Below, in pieces: positions 44,350-53,455 of a stretch of DNA of 64,000 nucleotides (the stretch's first letter is position 1; each line of letters begins with the position of its first letter). The notes below the pieces were generated by a model that was given only the letters and a program-made list of their open reading frames with translations, made no database searches and had not been told where the DNA came from. Location: contig NZ_JAIWPE010000025.1 of the NCBI RefSeq assembly GCF_021028955.1, positions 62,001 through 126,000 of the forward strand, read 5' to 3'. Position numbers and translations under genes: made by a program. The DNA is from Salipaludibacillus sp. CUR1. Lineage in GTDB: Bacteria; Bacillota; Bacilli; Bacillales; Salisediminibacteriaceae.

Positions 44350-45246
44350 TCAAAGGACCTCGCCTTTATTTTCGCTGAACTGAAAGCCAACTGCTTCAAG
44401 CTTTTCCTCCAGCTTCCTGTAATACTCGTCAGACAGTCTGCCTTTTGCCCCCCGCATAATTTCTGTCGCATAGTGTTCCGGCGGCGCTGAACAAGGCTGT
44501 TTATTAATGACTGTGAACGTGAGAACATTTTCGTGTATTTTTCCGTTTATTTCAACATCCACAAAAGTTGGCCGATAATTGTTTGAATAGACACCTTCTC
44601 TTTTAAAAAGGTAGTCCACGGCTTCCTTTGAAAGGGTATAAACTATTCCTTCTACGTAATCATCATCTGTTGTTTCTATAATATTTGCCCTGGCACCATC
44701 TGGCCGGGGGATAGAATAAGCAAAACTGTAATTCATCACTTTACCGGTCTCTACATTTTTTGAAAAATGGTCAAGCATTCCTGCTTTAGTAATCCTTTCC
44801 GTATCCATGCAGGAGCCGTAAGCAAAATATTTCACCTCATTTAAAGATTTAGACCATCGGTCAACTTTCCAATCCTGAAAAGGCACTCGCTCTTTAAGGG
44901 TCTCTTTATGAGACTCATTTAATATATAAACCCAAGTTTTCACAGGGCTGCCTTCTGTCTCCACTTCCATCTCTGCCCTGTCGTAAAGGTTGAGTTCTTT
45001 CCCTTGACGAAACCCCTCAAGTACATCTAATGCAGCTAGTGTTTCTTTGGTAATTTCATAGATTTCACCGTAAACGTAATCGTGCCCTTCAAGAACAAAA
45101 GCCGGGTATCCTTTTCCGGTGTCATAGAGAGATCCTCTTATTCTGGCCTGCTGGTAAACACGGCGTGAGTTTTTTAATAAGTAGTGGTTGCTTTCTCCCT
45201 GCCTTAACGTGCCATAGACAAAAACAAAAGATTTACTCGTATTCAT
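44350..45246 (-). CDS. ykqA: Two-domain gamma-glutamylcyclotransferase-like protein
   Basis: 298 residues, two fused cyclotransferase folds. The first (about 6-112) begins FVFVYGTLRQGESNHYLL, with YGEIYEI and the catalytic Glu near LDVLEGF, as in YtfP/GGACT proteins. The second (about 137-270) begins KYFAYGSCMDTERI and has YVEGIVYTLS and FKREGVY, as in bacterial gamma-glutamylcyclotransferase. B. subtilis YkqA has the same two-part design. It would release 5-oxoproline from gamma-glutamyl amines or peptides; substrate unproven. Start context GCGCAAA with GGAGGCGC upstream. Confidence 0.82.
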   Translation of the reverse strand: MNTSKSFVFVYGTLRQGESNHYLLKNSRRVYQQARIRGSLYDTGKGYPAFVLEGHDYVYGEIYEITKETLAALDVLEGFRQGKELNLYDRAEMEVETEGSPVKTWVYILNESHKETLKERVPFQDWKVDRWSKSLNEVKYFAYGSCMDTERITKAGMLDHFSKNVETGKVMNYSFAYSIPRPDGARANIIETTDDDYVEGIVYTLSKEAVDYLFKREGVYSNNYRPTFVDVEINGKIHENVLTFTVINKQPCSAPPEHYATEIMRGAKGRLSDEYYRKLEEKLEAVGFQFSENKGEVL

Positions 45247-45513
45247 TTTGCGCCTCCTGGTGTATTAATAATATTATCAACTGTCTCCAGCTAAAATTCT
45301 TCTTTATACTCTAACATATATATGTATGCAGTAAAGGCAAGTGCACCATCTTCCTGAAAACCAGCAATAGTACGAGTAACATGATGCCCTACTGTGACTG
45401 ACCGTGAACCGCAGTTCAAATTTAAATAACTATTAATCTTCTTATTTAGTTTACATAATAAAAATATAATAACTTCATGCTGCTCGTTGTGTGATTCGTT
45501 TTTTTCTCAGGAT
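45247..45513 (-). other. Intergenic region with possible small-gene remnant
   Basis: The minus strand between 45419 and 45291 is open for 42 codons from a TTG and reads HHVTRTIAGFQEDGALAFTA at its centre, which looks protein-like, and stays open further upstream without an ATG. No ribosome site was found, so it is noted as a possible decayed gene and nothing more. The rest of the gap is the ykqA promoter region. Confidence 0.25.
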
Positions 45514-45544
45514 AAAAAGAACCCAACAGCTGACTGTTGGGTTC
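45514..45544 (-). terminator. Terminator of adhE
   Basis: A perfect 11-bp stem GAACCCAACAG / CTGTTGGGTTC with CTGA loop, followed by TTTTTATCC on the minus strand; 32 nt after the adhE stop. Confidence 0.85.
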
Positions 45545-45576
45545 AAACTAAGCTTTATAAACTTAACGTATTTTAC

Positions 45577-48180
45577 TTAAACACCTTTATAAGCTAAACG
45601 GTAAATTTCAGCTAATTCTGAGACTAAAGGCAGTTTAGGGTTTGCTGTTGTACACTGGTCTTCAAAAGCACGGTCAGCAAGAAGGTCTACTTTTTGTTCA
45701 AAATCTTTTTTGTCAATACCGCAAGCTTCAATACTCATAGGAATGTTAAGCTCTTTGGCTAACTTAATGACCGCCTGGACGAGACTTTCTACTCCTTGCG
45801 CTGTATCTTTTGCTGGTAAACCAAGCATTCTCGCAATTTCTGCATAGCGCTCATCGGCCCGGAAGTGGTTATACTTAGGGAACGCCGTGAACTTTGTTGG
45901 TTTTTCAGCATTGTAACGGATGACATGCGGCATTAAAATGGTGTTGGAACGTCCGTGTGCAATATGGAATTCAGCACCTAATTTATGCGCAAGGCTGTGA
46001 TTGATGCCCAGGAAGGCATTTGCAAACGCCATACCTGCGATCGTGGAGGCATTATGCATTTTTTCACGAGCCAGTTCGTCATTTCCATTTCGATAAGCTT
46101 TAGGCAGGTATTCAAATACTAGCTGAATAGCTTTGATAGCAAGTCCGTCAGTATAATCGTTGGCCATAACTGATACATAAGATTCGATGGCGTGAGTGAG
46201 AACATCCATCCCTGTGTCGGCAGTAACCGAAGGCGGCACTGATTTCACGTAAACCGGATCGATGATCGCCACATCAGGTGTCAGCTCGTAATCGGCCAGC
46301 GGATACTTTACATTATTTTCTTTATCTGTAATGACAGAGAACGATGTAACTTCTGAGCCTGTTCCTGAAGTTGTCGGTATAGCTACAAATTGCGCTCTGT
46401 TTCCAAGTTTAGGATATTTAAAGACACGTTTACGAATATCAAGGAACTTCTGTTTCAGCCCGTGGAACTCAAGGTCCGGGTGCTCATAGAATACCCACAT
46501 GCCTTTTGCGGCATCCATGGCCGAACCGCCACCTAAAGTAATAATGACATCCGGTTCAAATTGTTTCATCATCTCTGCCCCTGCCATAACCGTTTCAATT
46601 GACGGATCCGGCTCTACATCTGAGAAAACTTCATATTGAACACGGTCCTGGCGTTTATTCAAGTAATATAATACTTTATCGACATATCCCATTTTCACCA
46701 TGATCTCATCTGTAACGATCATAGCCCGGGAAATGTTAGGCATTTTTTCTAAATACTGTGTGGCATTCTTTTCAAAAAATACTTTTGGCGGAACTTTAAA
46801 CCATTGCATATTGTTTTTTCTCTTTCCTATTTTTTTAATATTTACGAGGTTAATCGTACCTACATTTTGAGACACTGAATTGTGCCCGTAAGAACCGCAC
46901 CCAAGTGTCAGGGAAGGAATATACCCGTTATAAATATCCCCGATGGCTCCTTGAGAAGACGGTGAATTTGAGATAATTCGCCCTGCTTTCATCTGAAGGC
47001 CGAAATCACGGATCACATCATCATCTCCGGAATGGATGACCGCAGAGTGCCCAAGGCCTCCAAAGTGAAGCATTTCATCAGCTCGTTTGAAGCCTTCTTC
47101 CCGGTTTTTAACTTTGAAGCACGCAAGCACAGGGCTGAGCTTTTCTCTGGAGAGTGGAGACTCAGGACCTACTGTTTTCAGTTCAGCAATAAGAATCTTA
47201 GTTTTTTCATTAACCTTTACGCCTGCCATCGCTGCTATTTCCGCAGCTGGTTTCCCGACAATGTGAGGGTTAACGGCGCATGTGTCTTCATTGATCACAA
47301 GCTTCTCTACTTTTTTACGCTCCTCATCAGTCAGGAAGTGGCAATTATTAGACTGTAATTCTATCTTTGTTTCTTCATAAATTTCTTTATCTATAATAAC
47401 CGCTTGTTCAGATGCGCAGATCATCCCGTTATCAAACGTTTTAGACAAAATCAAGTCATTAACTGCCTGTTTAACATTTGCACTTTTTTCTATATAACAA
47501 GGTACGTTACCCGGTCCAACTCCAAGAGCAGGTTTTCCTGTGCTGTAAGCTGATTTCACCATTCCTGCTCCTCCAGTGGCGAGCACGACAGCGACTCCCG
47601 GGTGGTTCATTAACTGTTGTGTTCCTTCAATAGAAGGTTTTTCAATCCATTGAATGCAGCCTTCAGGCGCTCCTGCCTTTAATGCCGCCTCGTACATGAT
47701 TTCAGCCGCTCTGGCACTGCATTTCTGTGCAGATGGATGAAAAGCAAAGATGATTGGATTTCTCGTTTTTATAGAAATAAGAATCTTAAACATCGTAGTT
47801 GAAGTTGGATTGGTGACTGGTGTCACTCCTGCAACAACACCGACAGGCTCAGCAATTTCTATCATTTCTTCATGTTCATTCTCGTGGATAACTCCAACTG
47901 TTTTATCATATTTTATCGCGTGATAGATATATTCTGTTGCAAAAATGTTTTTAATGATTTTGTCCTCGTAGACACCTCTTTTTGTTTCCTCAACAGCCAT
48001 CTTGGCAAGAGGCATGTGCTGGTCCAGCCCTGCAAGAGCCATTTCTTTAACAATGTGATTAATCTGGTTCTGGTCAAAGTGCATAAATTCCTTGTGCGCC
48101 TTTTGCCCTTTTACTACCAGATCATTAACCATAGAAGCAGCGTCATCAGCTTTTTTTAATTGCTTTTCATTTACAGCCAT
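45577..48180 (-). CDS. adhE: Bifunctional acetaldehyde-CoA / alcohol dehydrogenase
   Basis: 867 residues. N-terminal aldehyde dehydrogenase half (about 1-440) with VTNPTSTTMFKILISIKTRN, the glycine-rich GVGPGNVPCYIEKSA and the nucleophile Cys in FDNGMICASEQ (about 246). C-terminal iron alcohol dehydrogenase half (about 450-867) with GGGSAMDAAKGMW, TTSGTGSEVTSFSVI and the iron-site GMDVLTHAIESYVS and GINHSLAHKLGAEFHIAHG. It turns acetyl-CoA into ethanol, oxidising two NADH during fermentation, usually as spirosomes. ATG 48180 follows GAGGAGG at 8 nt. The upstream region has Rex-type operators, consistent with NADH-responsive control. Confidence 0.97.
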   Translation of the reverse strand: MAVNEKQLKKADDAASMVNDLVVKGQKAHKEFMHFDQNQINHIVKEMALAGLDQHMPLAKMAVEETKRGVYEDKIIKNIFATEYIYHAIKYDKTVGVIHENEHEEMIEIAEPVGVVAGVTPVTNPTSTTMFKILISIKTRNPIIFAFHPSAQKCSARAAEIMYEAALKAGAPEGCIQWIEKPSIEGTQQLMNHPGVAVVLATGGAGMVKSAYSTGKPALGVGPGNVPCYIEKSANVKQAVNDLILSKTFDNGMICASEQAVIIDKEIYEETKIELQSNNCHFLTDEERKKVEKLVINEDTCAVNPHIVGKPAAEIAAMAGVKVNEKTKILIAELKTVGPESPLSREKLSPVLACFKVKNREEGFKRADEMLHFGGLGHSAVIHSGDDDVIRDFGLQMKAGRIISNSPSSQGAIGDIYNGYIPSLTLGCGSYGHNSVSQNVGTINLVNIKKIGKRKNNMQWFKVPPKVFFEKNATQYLEKMPNISRAMIVTDEIMVKMGYVDKVLYYLNKRQDRVQYEVFSDVEPDPSIETVMAGAEMMKQFEPDVIITLGGGSAMDAAKGMWVFYEHPDLEFHGLKQKFLDIRKRVFKYPKLGNRAQFVAIPTTSGTGSEVTSFSVITDKENNVKYPLADYELTPDVAIIDPVYVKSVPPSVTADTGMDVLTHAIESYVSVMANDYTDGLAIKAIQLVFEYLPKAYRNGNDELAREKMHNASTIAGMAFANAFLGINHSLAHKLGAEFHIAHGRSNTILMPHVIRYNAEKPTKFTAFPKYNHFRADERYAEIARMLGLPAKDTAQGVESLVQAVIKLAKELNIPMSIEACGIDKKDFEQKVDLLADRAFEDQCTTANPKLPLVSELAEIYRLAYKGV

Positions 48181-48196
48181 TTTCATTTCCTCCTCT

Positions 48197-48218
48197 TTAT
48201 GTGAATCATTTCACATAA
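48197..48218. promoter_or_regulatory. Rex-type operator next to adhE start
   Basis: Perfect palindrome TTATGTGAA-TCAT-TTCACATAA. The TGTGAA-N4-TTCACA core equals the Rex (redox-sensing repressor) consensus. It lies 17-38 nt before the adhE start codon, inside the leader. Confidence 0.75.
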
Positions 48219-48266
48219 TATCTTAAAAAAATTTGTTTTTTCTTGAGGTGTTTTGTTTACAGGTTC

Positions 48267-48295
48267 ATTATAGCGTGAGGAAAAAGAAAAATAAA
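48267..48295 (-). promoter_or_regulatory. Likely adhE promoter
   Basis: TATAAT (48267-48272, minus strand) with TTTATT 17 nt upstream as a weak -35. It lies between the two Rex-type sites. Confidence 0.5.
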
Positions 48296-48301
48296 TGAAC
48301 A

Positions 48302-48322
48302 AATTGTGAAGTATTTCACATT
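48302..48322. promoter_or_regulatory. Second Rex-type operator, upstream of adhE promoter
   Basis: TTGTGAA-GTAT-TTCACAT, one mismatch from a perfect Rex palindrome TTGTGAA-N4-TTCACAA, placed just upstream of the -35. Confidence 0.75.
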
Positions 48323-48347
48323 CACAATGATACCGTATTCATTGTGA
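48322..48347. promoter_or_regulatory. Inverted repeat TCACAATGA-N8-TCATTGTGA
   Basis: A perfect 9-bp inverted repeat directly beside the second Rex-type site but with the half-sites turned outward and a longer spacer. It could bind a different regulator, for example of the Crp/Fnr class; not assigned. Confidence 0.5.
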
Positions 48348-48437
48348 CCTTTTAATGACAAATAAAAAATCCAGTTGATTTTTCGTAAGGTTTTAAAGAT
48401 TTGCCCATAAATTTAACATTATTGTAAAACAATTATT

Positions 48438-48465
48438 TTAAAGGGTATTTACCTGAACCCTTTAA
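48438..48465. promoter_or_regulatory. Inverted repeat upstream of membrane protein gene
   Basis: TTAAAGGGT-N10-ACCCTTTAA, perfect 9-bp arms, about 48 nt before the ATG of the plus-strand membrane protein. Position suggests an operator or a leader hairpin. Regulator unknown. Confidence 0.45.
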
Positions 48466-48512
48466 TAGGATAAGATGTTCTTCGGTAAAAAAAATTAATA
48501 AGGGGTTGTAGT

Positions 48513-50051
48513 ATGGACATTGCAGAACAAATTACCAGTTTACAGCTATTAAACCAGTTTTGGATATTATTATTCTTCCTTATACCTATGGTTATTATTT
48601 CAAGGACTGTAGTAGCTGGAACGAGATATTCGCCTATTCTTATTATCGTTATTTTCGGGTTGTCACTTGGGTATATCCTCGTTTTAAGTGATGTGGGGAC
48701 TCCTGGGCTGGGAGAGTTCCCTTTCGTCAACCTGATGGCTGGTACCACCATTATTGCATTAACGGTATCTTTCTTTGTGGGGGGCCAGGAATTGAGGAAA
48801 ATTCTTGGTAATAAGGAAGAAGAAACAGACAGTATGGTTGTGCCATCCGAAGAGGAAACTGTATTAGGGACTACAAGAACCCAATTTATTTTCATTTTAC
48901 GTTCATTTTTTCTCCTGCTGGGAATTGAAGGGTTATCGAGAATGATTCTTGGGACCGGCCAGGATAAAATGCTAAGCACGTATTACCCTCTGATTGCTTA
49001 TATAGGTCTTGTCTGTGCGATTATATTTATTGATAATAAAGCGCGTATTACAGACAAACGCCTTTACATTCGCAAAGGATTGCTCGAAATTACAGCGATT
49101 CTTGCTGTGCTGTTACTTTCTTATCATGTTGCTCAAATTGTACAGCCGCTTATAGCGCTTCCGCAAATATTCTTTGCGATGATGATCGCAGCAGGACTTG
49201 GAGCGGTGCTCTACCGCTGGACTTTCGGCCCTACTATCCGTGCTCTGTTATTTGGAGGAATTCCTGTGGTATTAGCGGCAAACTTTATGGTGGGGGGCTC
49301 ACGAGTAGGTGAAGCGTTCACCATTGACGGTATGAATGCCGTACTTGCTTACGGGTTTTTCGGACAGTTACTGTGGATGTTCGGAGGAATTGCATTACTA
49401 ATGTATTTTGCAAGAACTTCTCATGCCCGCAACCTGGCACCGGGAATGGCAGGCGCCCTTTCCCACTCCGGGTTAACCGGAGCATGTACAGCCGGCGACT
49501 TTGGAAATACAGCTGCAAAACGGGCTCCGATCATGATTAATATTCCGTTTTTTGGCCATATTTTTGTTTTCTCAATCCTGGCTATCAGTGCAGACAGAGG
49601 CAGCTTGTGGCTTTGGCCGTCTTTCATACTAGTAACCATTGGTGTGGTTTTAACGGTGCTCTCTTTAAGAAATTTAAGAGCAGCTAATGGCAGCGATAAA
49701 AAAGAAGTCAATGCTTTAATGCAGTTTTCTTTCGGCTGGCAGATCTGTGCTGTATTTGGAGGGCTCACCATGCTGAGCTTAAGCGCCATGGCAATGGATT
49801 ATGGAGCAATGGCCCAGGCGAGCGCCATTTCGCATTTCGGTTTATTTGCCGCCATTCAGGAAGGTATGTTCGGCAATGAGGCTGCTTTATTAATTCCATT
49901 TATTTTCTCTATGCCGTTTCTTGTCCATCCTTTAGTCTTCTATATGTTTGGTAAAGCGATGGATAACGATGGAGAAATGCCTGTTAAGCCGGTTTATATC
50001 ATGGCATTAATTGGTGTCGTTGGCATTACAGCTGCATTACTTATCTTCTAA
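48513..50051 (+). CDS. Large multi-pass membrane protein, transporter-like, unknown
   Basis: 512 residues with about 11-12 hydrophobic helices spread over the whole length. A hydrophilic acidic segment (NKEEETDSMVVPSEEET, about 101-117) divides the first three helices from the rest. Conserved-looking polar stretches within the membrane part are GGSRVGEAFTIDGMNA (about 260), GALSHSGLTGACTAGDFGNT (about 313-332) and MDYGAMAQASAISHFG (about 428). The size and helix count fit a secondary transporter such as the GltS or citrate class, but no family signature is recognised. It is divergent from adhE, with an operator-rich gap between. AAGGGG ribosome site. Confidence 0.75.
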   Translation: MDIAEQITSLQLLNQFWILLFFLIPMVIISRTVVAGTRYSPILIIVIFGLSLGYILVLSDVGTPGLGEFPFVNLMAGTTIIALTVSFFVGGQELRKILGNKEEETDSMVVPSEEETVLGTTRTQFIFILRSFFLLLGIEGLSRMILGTGQDKMLSTYYPLIAYIGLVCAIIFIDNKARITDKRLYIRKGLLEITAILAVLLLSYHVAQIVQPLIALPQIFFAMMIAAGLGAVLYRWTFGPTIRALLFGGIPVVLAANFMVGGSRVGEAFTIDGMNAVLAYGFFGQLLWMFGGIALLMYFARTSHARNLAPGMAGALSHSGLTGACTAGDFGNTAAKRAPIMINIPFFGHIFVFSILAISADRGSLWLWPSFILVTIGVVLTVLSLRNLRAANGSDKKEVNALMQFSFGWQICAVFGGLTMLSLSAMAMDYGAMAQASAISHFGLFAAIQEGMFGNEAALLIPFIFSMPFLVHPLVFYMFGKAMDNDGEMPVKPVYIMALIGVVGITAALLIF

Positions 50052-50066
50052 AAATCATTTTTTCTA

Positions 50067-50093
50067 TTCCGCCTGTGTTAAAACAGGCGGAAT
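50067..50093. terminator. Bidirectional terminator
   Basis: TTCCGCCTGT / ACAGGCGGAA stem with TTTTT on the plus side and AAAA/TTTT-flanking on the other, between convergent genes. Confidence 0.8.
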
Positions 50094-50095
50094 TT

Positions 50096-51046
50096 TTATA
50101 TAAATGAAGGATTTTTTCTCTTCGCTGCTTTAATCATCATGCTAACCGTAATTAATTTCTGAATAAAATATTCAAGATCCGCTGAACTGTAATCGTTAAG
50201 AAAGAAAGAATGATTATATTGAAGACCCCATTTTTCAAGCAGAACATCCATTCTTTGGACATCCTTTTCAGTAACCTTCTCATCTGATACTGGTATTTCA
50301 GTAACAAACAAGCCTTTCTTCCAGTCAATGCATTCCTGCAGATCAACTCCTGCGATAGGCTCAGTATGTTCAGGCTGAACGGCTGCATTAGTTATTTCAT
50401 CAAGGTATACAGTCAGATACCTGGGGATTTTTATGTCAGAAGGCGAATCCTCATATTTTAATACAAGCGATCCTTCGTATTTGAGCTTATGTCTGTAGTA
50501 AATTTGGAAAAGCCTTTTTTTATAACTGTCTTCCTTTTCTTCCATGAATGAGGATTCCTGCCCTGCTGCCAGAAGCACGAACTCATGCCAGCTCGTATTG
50601 AGATCTGTCCGGAATAACCCTTCCCCAAAGACAATTAATGCATCACTGTACTCAGATTTTACACCCTTATTTTGCAATGCGGTGCTATTCTGAGCTTTTT
50701 CTGTTAAATGTTGTATCTTTCTTTCGTCTAACTGAATCCATCTTAAATCCAGATTATCCAGCATTATTTTGTGGTGTTTATCTATTTTAGGGCTGGCGAT
50801 GCAAAAACAGAAATTTTCGCTGTCTTTTATCTTCCTTGACATATCATCAAAAAAGGTACCAAGCTCGCTTGCTGTTATCCCTTCATAAAAAAAATATACA
50901 ATCCATTCTTTCTTTTTTTCATCTTCATATATCAGTTGAGTTAATTTTTTAGTGTATGATGAAAAAGATTTTTTAAAAGTAATAGATGAATCAATCAGTT
51001 CGGGATGTTTTTTCATAAGATGAATAAGGTCGTGGTTAGTGATCAT
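50096..51046 (-). CDS. Hypothetical protein, 316 residues
   Basis: Soluble, mixed charge, no signal peptide or membrane helix. It starts MITNHDLIHLMKKHPELIDS and includes FFDDMSRKIKDSENFCFCIASPKID (about 64-88) and VFGEGLFRTDLNTSWHEFV near residue 140. A possible alpha/beta fold with a nuclease-like 'Asp ... Glu-x-x' is not convincing. I do not recognise the family and no neighbour hints at a role. It shares the bidirectional terminator with the unknown membrane protein and has an AAAGGA ribosome site. Confidence 0.6.
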   Translation of the reverse strand: MITNHDLIHLMKKHPELIDSSITFKKSFSSYTKKLTQLIYEDEKKKEWIVYFFYEGITASELGTFFDDMSRKIKDSENFCFCIASPKIDKHHKIMLDNLDLRWIQLDERKIQHLTEKAQNSTALQNKGVKSEYSDALIVFGEGLFRTDLNTSWHEFVLLAAGQESSFMEEKEDSYKKRLFQIYYRHKLKYEGSLVLKYEDSPSDIKIPRYLTVYLDEITNAAVQPEHTEPIAGVDLQECIDWKKGLFVTEIPVSDEKVTEKDVQRMDVLLEKWGLQYNHSFFLNDYSSADLEYFIQKLITVSMMIKAAKRKNPSFI

Positions 51047-51409
51047 ATAAACATCCTTTCTTCTCCCCCACGTTCTAACACCTTAAATATATTGCCGTTT
51101 TTACTACCGGTTAAACCTTATATGCTTCCTTAATTTTCTAATTATTTAAAAATTTTACTTCCAGAAAACAGAGTTACTAACTTCGCCGCATCGGAATCTC
51201 CCCATAATAAAGCTGGATCCTTTTTAAAGCGCTTTATAAAAGAAATTCTTGAAGTCCCTTGCTTCAAAACTCCCGATTTATGAATGTATAACAGTATAAG
51301 CATTCGATATTGTCTATATGACATCAAGATTCTTTGAGCAGAAACTCGTAATTATACTCTATTGATGTTATAATTTTCAACGTAATTTAACGAAGAGGAT
51401 GAGATAAAC
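51047..51409. other. Intergenic region with repeat-like minus-strand frame
   Basis: Promoter region of the ABC-F gene (TTATAATTTTC near 51367) and of the 316-residue protein. A 61-codon minus-strand frame at 51142-51327 reads like a translated intergenic repeat (SFIKRFKKDPALLWGDSDAA), has no ribosome site, and is not called as a gene. Confidence 0.4.
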
Positions 51410-53008
51410 ATGATTAATGTAACAGATGTCAGCTTACGTTTTGGAGACAAGAAGCTGTTTGAAGATGTGAATATTAAATTTACCCCTGGAAATTGCTACG
51501 GGCTTATCGGCGCGAACGGAGCAGGCAAATCAACCTTTCTGAAAGTATTGTCAGGTGAAGTGGAATCGCAAACAGGCCATGTGCATTTGCCTCCCGGACA
51601 CAGAATGGCAGTTCTTAAACAGAATCACTTTGAGTATGAAGACCAAGTCGTTCTGGATGTTGTCATAATGGGATACGAGCGGCTGTATGAGGTTATGAAA
51701 GAAAAAGATGAGATTTATATGAAGCCTGATTTCTCTGATGAAGACGGTATGAAAGCAGCAGAACTTGAAGGTGAATTCGCAGAAATGAACGGGTATGAAG
51801 CCGAATCTGATGCAGCTGTTTTATTACGCGGTCTTGGTATTACCGAAGAATATCATGCTAAAAAAATGGCTGAACTTACCGGAGGAGAAAAAGTTAAAGT
51901 ACTTTTAGCCCAGGCGCTGTTTGGAAACCCTGATGTTCTTCTTCTCGATGAGCCGACAAACGGCTTGGATATTGAAGCAATTCAATGGCTTGAAGAATTC
52001 TTAATTAACTTTAATAATACGGTTATTGTCGTCTCCCACGACCGTCACTTTCTTAACAATGTCTGTACCCATATTGCAGATGTGGACTTTGGAAAAATCC
52101 AGATTTACGTAGGAAACTATGACTTCTGGTATGAATCCAGCCAGCTTGCTTTAAAGATGGCCCAGGAACAAAATAAAAAGAAAGAAGAAAAGATCAAAGA
52201 GTTACAAAACTTTGTAGCGAGGTTCAGTGCCAACGCTTCTAAATCCAAACAGGCCACCTCCCGTAAAAAGCTTCTTGATAAGATTGAACTGGATGATATT
52301 AAACCATCTTCCAGAAAATACCCATATGTCGCGTTTAAACCTGACCGTGAAATAGGAAACGATCTATTATCCGTTCAAGGACTGACTAAAACAATTGATG
52401 GCGAAAAACTTCTCGATAATGTGTCGTTTACGCTGAAAAAAGATGATAAAGTCGCCCTTGTTGGACCAAATGAAAATGCTAAAACAGTATTAATGCAGAT
52501 CTTAATGGGAGAAGTAGAGCCTGACAGCGGATCTTTTAAGTGGGGCGTTACTACTTCGCAGTCTTATTTCCCTAAAGATAATGCTGCTTACTTTGAGGGA
52601 TGTAATTTAGACCTTGTCGACTGGCTGCGCCAGTATTCACCTGAAGACCAGACAGAAACTTTTCTGCGCGGCTTCTTAGGACGTATGCTCTTCTCAGGAG
52701 AAGAAGCGAAAAAGAAAGCCAGTGTCCTTTCCGGAGGAGAAAAAGTCCGTTGCATGCTTTCTAAAATGATGCTCAGCGGTGCAAATGTTCTCCTTCTTGA
52801 TGAACCTACAAACCATCTGGATTTAGAATCAATTACTGCCTTAAACAATGGTTTGATTAATTTTAAAGGGTCACTTATTTTCACTTCCCATGACCATCAG
52901 TTTAATCAGTCTATCGCGAACCGTATTATAGAAATCCGCGATGAAGGTGTATTCGATAAAGAAATCACTTACGATGAGTACCTTAAACTGAAGACAAAAA
53001 CTGTGTAA
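51410..53008 (+). CDS. ykpA: ABC-F ATPase, YkpA/YbiT type
   Basis: 532 residues, two ABC domains without membrane part. First Walker A GANGAGKST (about 36-44), signature LTGGEKVKV and Walker B VLLLDEPTNGLD; linker of about residues 240-300 is Lys/Glu-rich and helical (QEQNKKKEEKIKELQNFV). Second domain: Walker A is GPNENAKTV, with Ala where Gly is usual, as is normal for the YkpA/YbiT branch; signature LSGGEKVRC; Walker B VLLLDEPTNHLD. ABC-F proteins act on the ribosome, some giving antibiotic resistance, others rescuing stalled translation. Start has GAAGAGGATGAG context. Confidence 0.93.
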   Translation: MINVTDVSLRFGDKKLFEDVNIKFTPGNCYGLIGANGAGKSTFLKVLSGEVESQTGHVHLPPGHRMAVLKQNHFEYEDQVVLDVVIMGYERLYEVMKEKDEIYMKPDFSDEDGMKAAELEGEFAEMNGYEAESDAAVLLRGLGITEEYHAKKMAELTGGEKVKVLLAQALFGNPDVLLLDEPTNGLDIEAIQWLEEFLINFNNTVIVVSHDRHFLNNVCTHIADVDFGKIQIYVGNYDFWYESSQLALKMAQEQNKKKEEKIKELQNFVARFSANASKSKQATSRKKLLDKIELDDIKPSSRKYPYVAFKPDREIGNDLLSVQGLTKTIDGEKLLDNVSFTLKKDDKVALVGPNENAKTVLMQILMGEVEPDSGSFKWGVTTSQSYFPKDNAAYFEGCNLDLVDWLRQYSPEDQTETFLRGFLGRMLFSGEEAKKKASVLSGGEKVRCMLSKMMLSGANVLLLDEPTNHLDLESITALNNGLINFKGSLIFTSHDHQFNQSIANRIIEIRDEGVFDKEITYDEYLKLKTKTV

Positions 53009-53083
53009 AAAAGTTAAAATAAAAGCTCTGTCAGACTAAATCGTGATCTATCATCAGCAGCAAAGTTAAACAGAGCCGCAAAT

Positions 53084-53116
53084 AAAAAAACGCTCCCTTT
53101 TCAGGGGGCGCTTTTT
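53084..53116. terminator. Bidirectional terminator after ABC-F gene
   Basis: ACGCTCCC / GGGGGCGCT stem flanked by A7 on the left and T5 on the right, between convergent genes. A second, longer GCTCTGT / ACAGAGC pairing lies just upstream (53023-53077). Confidence 0.75.
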
Positions 53117-53134
53117 GTACTTTTTACTATTTTA

Positions 53135-53455
53135 TCAGGAAGGCATAGGATGTCTGGAAAGTTCATAATGCTCGGTGCCTGTCACTGCATCTATATTTAT
53201 ATAACCGTAAATATGAGGCGACATTGTTCCACATTCATGGACATCTTCATAAATAATCACACTTTCCAGTTTATCCGGATCAATAGTTAAAAGTACTAAG
53301 GGTTCGTCAGTGAGATTCAGCTCATTGACAAGATGCTCTGTTTGACCGGGATTAGCGCATGGAATGTAGCCCCTGTCGTCAAAATCTTCTGGCCAATATT
53401 CTTCTTCTTCCTGGGCAAATTCCCACTCTTCCTCGGTTAAAACATATAAAATCAT
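53135..53455 (-). CDS. DUF952 family protein
   Basis: 106 residues starting MILYVLTEEEWEFAQEEEEYWPED. The DUF952 layout (COG3502) is visible: an entry strand, IPCANPGQTEHLVNEL (about 33-48), and the closing PHIYGYINIDAVTG. The frame is open 19 codons upstream but GGGGGAG sits 5-6 nt before ATG 53455. The N-terminal Glu/Asp richness is high. Function of DUF952 is not established. Monocistronic. Confidence 0.75.
   Translation of the reverse strand: MILYVLTEEEWEFAQEEEEYWPEDFDDRGYIPCANPGQTEHLVNELNLTDEPLVLLTIDPDKLESVIIYEDVHECGTMSPHIYGYINIDAVTGTEHYELSRHPMPS

Noticed and set aside
51142-51327. 61-codon minus-strand frame
   Set aside because: Looks like a translated intergenic repeat and has no ribosome site.
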